Below are positions 1 through 5,396 of a stretch of 5,396 bases of DNA, one piece after another. The translations under genes and the position numbers were made by a program. Positions within the stretch are counted from its first letter, which is position 1; each line of letters begins with the position of its first letter. The stretch covers positions 1-5,396 of the forward strand of contig CAJWGC010000085.1 of assembly GCA_913031525.1 (NCBI GenBank). Direction: 5' to 3'. This stretch comes from an uncultured Acidimicrobiia bacterium (GTDB lineage Bacteria > Actinomycetota > Acidimicrobiia > Spongiisociales > UBA5794). The notes under the pieces were generated by a model that saw only the letters and a list, made by a program, of their open reading frames with translations, was not told the DNA's origin and ran no database searches.

Positions 1-1375
1 CAAGGAACCCGCGGAAAAGTCGAGGCAGGAGAAATCCGTTGCCCACAAAGGGGGAATCGACAGTTTCCCAGAAACGTGATCGCTCGTCTTCGTCTTGGGA
101 GATCAAAGATACTGCGAAGTGCGGACTCTGAGCGTTGAAGGCCGCAACAGCAGAGTCGACATTCGGAACTACAACAAGTGTGACCTCTGGGCTATCTTCC
201 CACTCCCATTCGATTCCAAGGTTCTCACCAGAGATCGGCTCGGCTTTAGGTTCCAACACCTCACCTCCAGCTCGAGAAATCAGCGCATCGTCAAACCATG
301 AACGGGGAATTCTTTCAGTTTCAGTCTCCACCACATGTAATTTCGCAACAGTGCCACGGCGTTCTCCAGCCCGATCTAACGAATCCAAGAAAACAGGAAT
401 CAGATCGTCGGCTCGCGACTCAACAATGACACAGGTGTTGAGTGTGTTGCAAACCTTATGGTCGAGAGAGTGATAGACCGCCGCCCCAAAAACATCCGCG
501 TCTGCGGAATCGGCCGCAACAATCCAAGCTCCTCCCGTACCATGAAGGCTTACAAGCGTGCCTGCCTGACGCGCCACCGCTCCGAGTTGCGCTACCGCGC
601 TACCCGATCCGCGAGCAACTGCAAGCGCTAGCCGCTCATCAGCGAACATCGCCCAACCTGCAGCATGAGCCGCACTGTCGACAAGAGAAACTGCTCCGGG
701 GGGCAACCCAGACTCTTCGAGCGCAGGGTCGAGCGCCTGTTGAACAATGGCTCGGGCGGTGCTCAGTGCGGCAGATCCGATTCGAAACACTACGGTGTTG
801 CCGTTTCGCATTACACCCGTGGCGTCGGCGAAGACATTAGGGCGCCCCTCGAAACCGAATCCAACCACACCGATACCAGCCTTAATCAGATCAACTTTCC
901 AGCCAGTGTGTCTAATCGATTCCACAATGGATCCTCGCCCAGTCGGAGCATCTACCCACATGCGCAGGCCATCGACCATGTCTTGTCGCATTTTGTCCGT
1001 CAGAACAAGGCGAGTCGTCGAACGTCCCATCGCCTTACTACGAACGATATCCTCATCATTTGCCGCCCTGATGGCCGCGAAGCTCTTTTCGTCTTCGAGC
1101 TTCGCGGCGAAAGATTCATAAAACGCATCGATCTGTTCATCACTGCAGGTGCCCATAGCCGCGAAAGCCGCCGCTGCCGCGTCGACGGATCCGGTAGCCA
1201 AGTCGTATTCGAACTGAGGAATATGAAGCAGATCGCCGGTGTCTTGCACGACGATGAGACGGTCACCCGGAACAAAAGCCTCGGCAAGATCTTTCGTTAC
1301 GTAGACAACTCGATCTCCGCCGAAGATGATCGGCATACCAGGTTGTAGAGAAGTGAGATTCTCGGTCATAGTCAT
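1..1375 (-). CDS. proA: ProA-like glutamate-5-semialdehyde dehydrogenase (gamma-glutamyl phosphate reductase), 3' end outside window
   Basis: Open for 458 codons from ATG 1375 to the window edge with no stop. It belongs to the ProA branch of the aldehyde dehydrogenase superfamily, which reduces gamma-glutamyl phosphate to glutamate 5-semialdehyde with NADPH in cytosolic proline synthesis. Visible landmarks are GVVGFGFEGRPNV (169-181, matching the family's GVVGIIYEARPNV), RNGNTVVFRIGS (190-201), VARGSG (253-258, where ProA has IPRGG), HGTGGAW (278-284) and the catalytic-cysteine segment HKVCNTLNT (306-314, nucleophile C309). The canonical ProA fold seems to begin near residue 67, so about 65 N-terminal residues are extra. 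Several family glycines and acidic residues are replaced, and the C-terminal part in view (FVGNGF, 443-448) does not show the usual VNASTRF motif. The start at 1375 is preferred over ATG 1369 because GGAGAG lies 9 bases upstream. It follows proB by 49 bases, which supports a proline role. A related dehydrogenase with a shifted substrate remains possible. Confidence 0.85.
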   Translation of the reverse strand, partial: MTMTENLTSLQPGMPIIFGGDRVVYVTKDLAEAFVPGDRLIVVQDTGDLLHIPQFEYDLATGSVDAAAAAFAAMGTCSDEQIDAFYESFAAKLEDEKSFAAIRAANDEDIVRSKAMGRSTTRLVLTDKMRQDMVDGLRMWVDAPTGRGSIVESIRHTGWKVDLIKAGIGVVGFGFEGRPNVFADATGVMRNGNTVVFRIGSAALSTARAIVQQALDPALEESGLPPGAVSLVDSAAHAAGWAMFADERLALAVARGSGSAVAQLGAVARQAGTLVSLHGTGGAWIVAADSADADVFGAAVYHSLDHKVCNTLNTCVIVESRADDLIPVFLDSLDRAGERRGTVAKLHVVETETERIPRSWFDDALISRAGGEVLEPKAEPISGENLGIEWEWEDSPEVTLVVVPNVDSAVAAFNAQSPHFAVSLISQDEDERSRFWETVDSPFVGNGFLLPRLFRGFL

Positions 1376-1377
1376 TT

Positions 1378-1404
1378 GAGAGTACTCTCCCCGGTCGATC
1401 GGGG
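1378..1404 (-). promoter_or_regulatory. proA ribosome binding site inside two adjacent inverted repeats
   Basis: The proB-proA gap carries GGGGAGAG (1392 to 1385), a good Shine-Dalgarno sequence 9 bases before the ATG at 1375. Two inverted repeats cover it. The first is CCCCG/CGGGG (1404-1400 with 1393-1389, 6-base loop), which would pair the GGGG of the binding site. The second is the perfect 12-base palindrome GAGAGTACTCTC (1378-1389), which as RNA can form a GAGA/UCUC stem with a GUAC loop. No run of T follows, so this is not an intrinsic terminator. Control of proA translation by masking the site is inference. Confidence 0.5.
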
Positions 1405-1424
1405 TAAACACAAGACACGGTCAA

Positions 1425-2525
1425 CTACCTCAGAATCACTAGATCATCACGATGGATAGCGACACCGCCTGCCTCGGAGCTATGCCTACCTCTAGCTGCT
1501 GACAAATCGGAGGATGAAAGCCCTGCAATACCTTTCCCGAGAAAAAACCCATCCTTTAACCGGATCTCGACAGATGAACCTTGCAGAAAAGAACCCTCTA
1601 CCGATAGCACTCCTACTGGTAACAATGAATTACCTCGAGATCGAAGAGCACTCGCAGCGCCATCATCGATCACAACTACACCCTCCGCCGGAAGGCCAAA
1701 AGCTATCCAAAGTTTACGAGCCGTCAGAGCTTCCTTGTGAGGCTCGACCCAAGTACCCGTCTCTTCACCAGCCACTGCTCGTATAGCACCATCACCGCTT
1801 GAAGAATCGGTGACAACTGTGGGGATACCTGACCAAGCGGCCATCCGCGCTGCAACGACTTTGGTGGCAACTCCTCCCGAACCGAGCGCACCAGCACGTG
1901 ACTGTCTCCAGAGCTCATCAAGGATCCCGTCAGTATGACGAACAGCAGTAAGTAACTCAGCGTCGTCAGCAAGTCTTGGATCCTCGGAATACAGCCCTGA
2001 AGTATCGGTAAGTATCACCAGCATGTCAGCTCCCACTAGATGGGAAACAATGGCAGCCAATCGATCGTTGTCACCAAACTTCAGCTCATCGACAACGACC
2101 GTATCGTTCTCGTTCACTACAGGGACAACGCCAATGGAAAGCATGTGCTCAAGCGCCTCTCTGGCGTGAAGATATTGTTCGCGACGCGCCAATACATCCC
2201 GGGTAAGTAGCACTTGGCCTGCAACGCGCCCACGCTCTCTGAATTCAGTGAAGTACCGTTCCATGAGTCTGCCCTGGCCGACCGCAGCAGCGACCTGCAA
2301 CCCGGGGAGGTCTTCAGGGCGCTCGATGAGTCCAAGGGAGGACAAGCCAGCTGCCACTGCACCCGAAGTCACAAGGACAGCAGGGTTCCCCCCCTCCCAC
2401 AGCCGATCGATTTGATCCACAATGCGTTGTATCGACTCGAGATCAAGACCCCCAGAAGCAGAGGCGAGGCTTGAAGATCCAATCTTGACCACTACTGGAG
2501 AACCTGGAGTTGCTGCACGTCTCAT
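1425..2525 (-). CDS. proB: Glutamate 5-kinase with C-terminal PUA domain
   Basis: ProB phosphorylates L-glutamate with ATP to gamma-glutamyl phosphate, the first and usually feedback-controlled step of proline synthesis in the cytosol. The protein has 366 residues, the full length of the E. coli type. The amino acid kinase domain spans about residues 10-255: VVVKIGSSSL (11-20, phosphate-binding lysine K14), VTSGAVAAG (52-60), VNENDTV (137-143) and FGDNDRLAA (150-158) in the glutamate/proline site, TDTSGLYSEDPR (173-184), and GSGGVATKV (215-223) near the nucleotide. Residues from about 265 to 366 form a PUA domain (AFGLPAEG, then IDDGAASAL at 286-294, and a final GVAIHRDDLVIL). All key kinase residues appear intact. 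The ATG at 2525 overlaps the obgE stop as ATGA, and GGGAGAGG (2540 to 2533) sits 7 bases upstream inside obgE, so translation is probably coupled to obgE. The next gene, 49 bases downstream, encodes the partner enzyme. Confidence 0.97.
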   Translation of the reverse strand: MRRAATPGSPVVVKIGSSSLASASGGLDLESIQRIVDQIDRLWEGGNPAVLVTSGAVAAGLSSLGLIERPEDLPGLQVAAAVGQGRLMERYFTEFRERGRVAGQVLLTRDVLARREQYLHAREALEHMLSIGVVPVVNENDTVVVDELKFGDNDRLAAIVSHLVGADMLVILTDTSGLYSEDPRLADDAELLTAVRHTDGILDELWRQSRAGALGSGGVATKVVAARMAAWSGIPTVVTDSSSGDGAIRAVAGEETGTWVEPHKEALTARKLWIAFGLPAEGVVVIDDGAASALRSRGNSLLPVGVLSVEGSFLQGSSVEIRLKDGFFLGKGIAGLSSSDLSAARGRHSSEAGGVAIHRDDLVILR

Positions 2526-3808
2526 GCGTCTGCCTCTCCCTGACCGCCATTTGGATCAGGCTCAAAAGTGAAGACAAGGTTCCCGATACGCACATCGTCT
2601 CCAGGTTGCGCTCCAGCTGCTGTCAATGCATCGTCTACACCAATAGCTGCGAGTCTTGCAGCAGCTAGGTCGGCAGCCTCAAGTACCGTTAGATCATCCA
2701 GATTCACAGCCCGTTCCGCCGCGCGTCCAGCCACTATCCAGACATCGTCCTGACTGTGGATCTCGAAAGATTGAGGTAAAGGACGGTGAAGAACGAAACC
2801 ACTCCGATCCGGACCTTGTCTTTCGATTCCGCGTACCTTTTCCGCAACGGCATACATCAGTTCGTCGACTCCTTCCCCAGTGACAGCGGAAATCGAAAAA
2901 AATTCGATGTCTTTCAACCCGGGCGACAGAGACTCTACGGAACCGTCGGAGAAAACATCGATCTTGTTCAGTGCGACCACTCTGGGGCGCTGCAAGAGAT
3001 CCGGAGAATGCCGCGCAAGTTCAGCTAGAAGGATTCGATACTGGTCAGCTGCAGATCGTTCTTGCATCTGCGTTTGTTCTAGCAAGATAACAAGCACTCC
3101 GGCACGCTCGACATGACGGAGAAAATGGTGTCCGAGTCCCTTTCCTTCCGCAGCTCCTTCGATCAAGCCGGGAACATCTGCCATCACGAAATCTTGATTA
3201 TCGACAAGTACCACTCCAAGGTTTGGGGTGAGAGTGGTAAACGGATAATCGGCAATCTTCGGTTGCGCTGAAGAAACTCGTGAAATCAGTGTGCTTTTTC
3301 CGACATTCGGAAATCCGATGAGTGCAGCATCAGTGACGATCTTCAATTCAAGATCAATCCAGGTTTCGACACCATATTCACCTTGTTCAGCGAATTCCGG
3401 TGCTTTCCGACGCGGGCTCACGAAAGCAGCATTTCCCTTTCCGCCATTTCCTCCAGAAGCAATAATCACTCGCTGACGAGATTCGACAAGGTCGGCAACA
3501 AGGGTTCCCGTCGAATCGCGTACCTCAGTACCGAGAGGAACAGGAAGTTCCAAGTCAACTCCTCGAGCCCCATGACGCAACTCTCCCTGTCCATGGTTTC
3601 CATCACCGGCTCGCCAATGAGGCTTTCGAGAAAACACAAGCAAACTGGCAACGGAAGGATCAGCGACAAGGACAACATCTCCGCCTGCCCCCCCTGAGCC
3701 TCCATTGGGCTTGCCGCGTGGACGTCCTTTCTGGCGCTGAAAGGACGGAACTCCAGCACCGCCGTCACCACCGCGAGCACAAATACGCACACGATCAACG
3801 AAGTTCAT
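2522..3808 (-). CDS. obgE: Obg/CgtA family GTPase, ribosome assembly
   Basis: Obg is a slow GTPase that binds the 50S subunit late in assembly and links ribosome maturation to growth and (p)ppGpp. This 428-residue protein has the three expected domains. The N-terminal glycine-rich Obg fold (1-158) includes RGGDGGAG (12-19), NGGSGGAGGDV (35-45) and SGGNGGKGN (118-126). The G domain (about 160-330) has GFPNVGKST (165-173, G1), the switch I segment DYPFTTLTPN (187-196), DVPGLIEGA (211-219, G3), NKID (281-284, G4) and SAVTG (307-311, G5). The C-terminal OCT domain (about 335-417) has the pattern W-V-G ... ER-V-L ... GVDDAL ... GD-V-IG. All GTP-binding motifs are intact. An in-frame ATG at 3847 would add 13 residues, but MNFVDRV at 3808 is the family start and has its own binding site. 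The last bases overlap proB. The 83-base gap to rpmA holds only a weak 5-base inverted repeat. Confidence 0.97.
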   Translation of the reverse strand: MNFVDRVRICARGGDGGAGVPSFQRQKGRPRGKPNGGSGGAGGDVVLVADPSVASLLVFSRKPHWRAGDGNHGQGELRHGARGVDLELPVPLGTEVRDSTGTLVADLVESRQRVIIASGGNGGKGNAAFVSPRRKAPEFAEQGEYGVETWIDLELKIVTDAALIGFPNVGKSTLISRVSSAQPKIADYPFTTLTPNLGVVLVDNQDFVMADVPGLIEGAAEGKGLGHHFLRHVERAGVLVILLEQTQMQERSAADQYRILLAELARHSPDLLQRPRVVALNKIDVFSDGSVESLSPGLKDIEFFSISAVTGEGVDELMYAVAEKVRGIERQGPDRSGFVLHRPLPQSFEIHSQDDVWIVAGRAAERAVNLDDLTVLEAADLAAARLAAIGVDDALTAAGAQPGDDVRIGNLVFTFEPDPNGGQGEADA

Positions 3809-3815
3809 AGTGGCA

Positions 3816-3822
3816 TTCCCTC
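3816..3822 (-). promoter_or_regulatory. obgE ribosome binding site
   Basis: GAGGGAA lies 7 bases before the ATG at 3808. It decides for this start over the in-frame upstream ATG at 3847. Confidence 0.75.
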
Positions 3823-3891
3823 GATCACAGACCGAGCCTATCGACAACCGGCTCTCAATTGTGGTCTTGGAGTTCTCTCTTACGGCGGTTC

Positions 3892-4146
3892 TCAGGCCTC
3901 TATCACAACGTTGACAAGACGACGCCCGCGACGAGTCCCATACTTTACAACACCGTCTGCCTTAGCAAAAAGGGTATCGTCGCCACCCTTTCCTACATTG
4001 TCTCCCGGATGGATCCTGGTTCCTCGCTGACGGACAATCACCGAGCCCGCTGTGACAATCTGACCATCAAAAACCTTCGGCCCTAGACGTTTGGAGGCCG
4101 AATCCCGACCATTACGGGTCGAGCCGCCGGATTTAGTCTTCGACAT
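3892..4146 (-). CDS. rpmA: 50S ribosomal protein L27
   Basis: L27 is a small basic protein of the large subunit whose N-terminal tail reaches toward the peptidyl transferase centre and helps place tRNA. The 84-residue product is of normal length and nearly all of it is recognisable: SGGSTRNGRDS (6-16), SKRLGPKVFDGQ (18-29), IVRQRGTRIHPGDNVG (37-52), DDTLFAKADGVVKY (56-69). The mature-type N-terminus MSKTKSGG shows no cleavable Firmicutes-type leader. An in-frame ATG at 4185 would add 13 residues, but these fall inside rplU, and a strong binding site precedes ATG 4146. The gene begins 4 bases after the rplU stop, the standard L21-L27 pairing, so both proteins are probably made from one message in matched amounts. 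Confidence 0.97.
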   Translation of the reverse strand: MSKTKSGGSTRNGRDSASKRLGPKVFDGQIVTAGSVIVRQRGTRIHPGDNVGKGGDDTLFAKADGVVKYGTRRGRRLVNVVIEA

Positions 4147-4150
4147 TCGC

Positions 4151-4525
4151 TCAGTCCTCCTCGCCAACTTCGTTCGTGTCGGCATCGGTCTTTTCTAGAT
4201 TGGTCTTCTTTTGTTCAACCGCTTCTAGCTCAATTTTTTTAATCTCGATAGTCGTGTAATGCTGCCGATGACCTCGACTACGTCTATAGCCGGTCTTCGG
4301 CTTGTACTTAAAAACCTCGATCTTGTCTCCTCGATGCTCTCCAACCACCGCCGCGAGAACCTTCGCCTTAGACAATTCTGAGCGATCCGATACAACTTTG
4401 CTGTTGTCGACAACGAGCAACGGCGTAAAGGTGATCTCTTCTACACCCTTAACTCGCTCGATATCCAGCAAATCGCCCTCTTGAACCTTCGCCTGTTTCC
4501 CGCCGGCGCGGATAATCGCGTACAT
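4151..4525 (-). CDS. rplU: 50S ribosomal protein L21 with acidic C-terminal tail
   Basis: L21 binds 23S rRNA on the large subunit. The 124-residue product opens with MYAIIRAGGKQAKVQEGD (1-18), the standard L21 start, and carries the conserved rRNA-contact segment FKYKPKTGYRRSRGHRQ (72-88) followed by YTTIEIKKIE (90-99). The core ends near residue 100, the normal family length. After that comes a tail of about 24 residues that becomes rich in Asp and Glu (DADTNEVGEED at the end) and matches nothing I recognise. AGAGGAA (4540 to 4534) lies 8 bases before the ATG and supports the start. It heads the L21-L27 pair, and the sequence before it can fold into two tandem hairpins that may control it. 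Confidence 0.96.
   Translation of the reverse strand: MYAIIRAGGKQAKVQEGDLLDIERVKGVEEITFTPLLVVDNSKVVSDRSELSKAKVLAAVVGEHRGDKIEVFKYKPKTGYRRSRGHRQHYTTIEIKKIELEAVEQKKTNLEKTDADTNEVGEED
4155..4162 (-). promoter_or_regulatory. rpmA ribosome binding site within the rplU 3' end
   Basis: GAGGAGGA lies 8 bases before ATG 4146, inside the last codons of rplU. It fixes the L27 start and suggests that ribosomes finishing L21 reinitiate on L27. Confidence 0.8.
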
Positions 4526-4546
4526 CTATCTCATTCCTCTACGTGT

Positions 4547-4617
4547 TCGCTTGCATCAGCGAGGGACTAGTGGGGGTGGCACATCGCGAAGACGGTGCGC
4601 CACGCCATGTTAGTCCC
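4547..4617 (-). promoter_or_regulatory. Candidate structured mRNA leader of rplU-rpmA (two abutting hairpins)
   Basis: In the 136 bases between the RNase gene and rplU, the minus strand can fold into a two-tier stem-loop followed at once by a smaller hairpin. The outer stem pairs GGGACTA with TAGTCCC (4563-4569 and 4611-4617, 7 perfect pairs). Within it, a 28-base inner hairpin starts with GTGGC and ends with GCCAC (4576-4580 and 4599-4603); its stem continues through a G-U and two further pairs, then a mismatch and two G/C pairs. The second hairpin is TCGCT/AGCGA with a 6-base loop (4547-4551 and 4558-4562). The structure ends 6 bases before the rplU binding site and has no T-run, so it does not look like a terminator. 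L21 autoregulatory leaders are known in other bacteria; this one being such an element is inference. Confidence 0.45.
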
Positions 4618-4661
4618 AGCTCAGATACGCTAAAACCTTCTGGATCTAAGTGTCTCAAAGA

Positions 4662-5396
4662 TCAGTCGTTGTCGAGTGCCTCTCCAACAGTAGCTGATTG
4701 CTCATGTAGCACCAGACCGCGACCTCGACAGTGCGAACAGACCTCAGAAAAGGATTCGAGAAGACTTTCCGAGATGTTCTTCCTCGTCATTTCCACAAGA
4801 CCGAGACGCGAGATATCAAATACACGGGTTCGCATCTTGTCTTTGGATAGTTGTTCTCGGAATTTTTCAAGCACTGCTTCCTGGTTTTCCAATATTTCCA
4901 TATCGATGAAATCGATCACAATGATGCCGCCGATGTCACGCAACCTGACCTGACGAGCTATCTCCTCTGCAGCTTCAAGGTTGTTCTGCAACACAGTGTC
5001 TTCCAGATTGGAATCTCCGACGAAACGACCCGTATTTACATCTACAACAGTGAGCGCCTCGGTAGGATCAATAACGATATGGCCACCCGATGGAAGCCAT
5101 ACCTTTCGATCGAGAGCTTTTCTCAGTTGATCCTCAACGTGAAATCTCTCAAAAATAGGTAACTCATCTTCATACAGAGTGACCTTCGAAAGAAGGTTTG
5201 GTGCTACTTCCTTCAAGTAACTAACGACCATATCGTAAGTAGAAGACCCATCGATCAGGAGACGACGGAAATCATCCGTGAAGTGTTCTCTAATGGTCCG
5301 GAGTATCAGAGAAGGCTCTTCGTGAAGGAGAATCGGTCCTGAGAGATCGGCGCGAGACTCGATATTTCCCCAGATGCTCTTAAGGCGTTCGATATC
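4662..5396 (-). CDS. rne: Ribonuclease E/G family endoribonuclease, C-terminal part (5' end outside window)
   Basis: The frame is open from the window edge to TGA at 4662 and gives the last 244 residues. RNase E/G cuts single-stranded, AU-rich RNA in mRNA decay and in rRNA and tRNA processing, using Mg2+ and usually sensing the RNA 5' end. In this fragment VDVN (118-121) and VIDFIDM (160-166) hold the two metal-binding aspartates of the DNase I-like subdomain (D119 and D162, matching E. coli D303 and D346). NNLEAAEEIARQVRLRDIGG (138-157) is near-identical in the family. LGLVEMTRK (198-206) and the zinc-link cysteines CSHC (220-223) follow. Only 21 residues remain after the second cysteine, so this protein has no C-terminal scaffold for degradosome partners. 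A scaffold or extension at the N-terminus, outside the window, cannot be judged. The internal Met at 5231 is not the start because homology runs through it. Position before rplU is the usual actinobacterial arrangement. The product could equally be named RNase G. Confidence 0.95.
   Translation of the reverse strand, partial: DIERLKSIWGNIESRADLSGPILLHEEPSLILRTIREHFTDDFRRLLIDGSSTYDMVVSYLKEVAPNLLSKVTLYEDELPIFERFHVEDQLRKALDRKVWLPSGGHIVIDPTEALTVVDVNTGRFVGDSNLEDTVLQNNLEAAEEIARQVRLRDIGGIIVIDFIDMEILENQEAVLEKFREQLSKDKMRTRVFDISRLGLVEMTRKNISESLLESFSEVCSHCRGRGLVLHEQSATVGEALDND

Noticed and set aside
135..840. Plus-strand open frames of 112 and 132 codons
   Set aside because: Low-complexity, Ser/Arg/Pro-rich translations lying antisense to the proA-like gene. 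They are shadows.
665..1348. 227-codon plus-strand open frame opposite the proA-like gene
   Set aside because: It mirrors a minus-strand gene with clear dehydrogenase motifs, and its own translation (Arg/Ser-rich) matches no family I recognise.
1389..1404. Intrinsic terminator between proB and proA
   Set aside because: The stem has only 5 pairs and no T-run follows. The next bases are the proA binding site.
3809..3847. 13-residue upstream extension of obgE (ATG 3847)
   Set aside because: Obg proteins begin at the MNFVDRV-type sequence, and the GAGGGAA binding site is placed for ATG 3808.
3809..3891. Terminator or promoter in the rpmA-obgE gap
   Set aside because: Only a 5-bp GAGCC/GGCTC repeat with an 11-base loop is present. 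No T-run and no well-spaced -35/-10 pair could be found.
4147..4185. 13-residue upstream extension of rpmA (ATG 4185)
   Set aside because: It would lie in the rplU coding region. L27 starts at MSKTKSGG with a strong binding site at 4155-4162.
4567..4608. 13-codon minus-strand mini-ORF (MAWRTVFAMCHPH) inside the rplU leader hairpin
   Set aside because: It has only a weak GGGA upstream, its bases are all accounted for by the stem-loop, and its composition gives no attenuation logic for a ribosomal protein gene. A leader peptide is not excluded.
4618..4661. Promoter for rplU just after the RNase gene
   Set aside because: TTGAGA and TATCTG occur but are 25 bases apart, too far for a standard promoter. 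Closer -35 choices match poorly.

Overview
This is a compact stretch of bacterial chromosome in which every gene is read from the minus strand. In transcription order (right to left) it holds the 3' end of an RNase E/G gene, rplU (ribosomal protein L21), rpmA (L27), the ribosome-assembly GTPase gene obgE, proB (glutamate 5-kinase) and the 5' part of a proA-like dehydrogenase gene that runs off the left edge. The order rne-rplU-rpmA-obg-proB-proA is typical of Actinomycetota. The base composition is roughly balanced, well below Streptomyces or Mycobacterium. Together with the form of the L21, L27 and RNase E proteins, this suggests a lower-GC actinobacterium, possibly a marine Acidimicrobiia-type lineage. 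That placement is inference from memory of the families.

Layout: 5396-4662 RNase E/G (C-terminal 244 residues); 4661-4526 a 136-base gap with two abutting inverted repeats just before rplU; 4525-4151 rplU; a 4-base gap; 4146-3892 rpmA; an 83-base gap; 3808-2522 obgE; a 4-base ATGA overlap; 2525-1425 proB; a 49-base gap with two small inverted repeats over the ribosome binding site; 1375-1 proA-like gene, open to the window edge. No gene-free stretch reaches 300 bases. I see no tRNA, rRNA, mobile element, CRISPR array or clear intrinsic terminator. The long plus-strand open frames are shadows of these genes.

Functionally the block joins RNA processing and decay (RNase E/G), large-subunit proteins (L21, L27), a 50S assembly checkpoint (Obg) and the first two steps of proline synthesis (ProB phosphorylates glutamate; ProA reduces the product to glutamate semialdehyde). 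The close spacing suggests one transcript, or two with a second start before rplU.

Most of the window is conserved housekeeping sequence, and I do not see a new defence or mobile system. The parts worth a second look are the structured leader before rplU, the unusual proA-like protein (an N-terminal extension of about 65 residues and altered family motifs), the paired inverted repeats that could hide the proA ribosome binding site, and an RNase E/G that ends right after its zinc-link motif.
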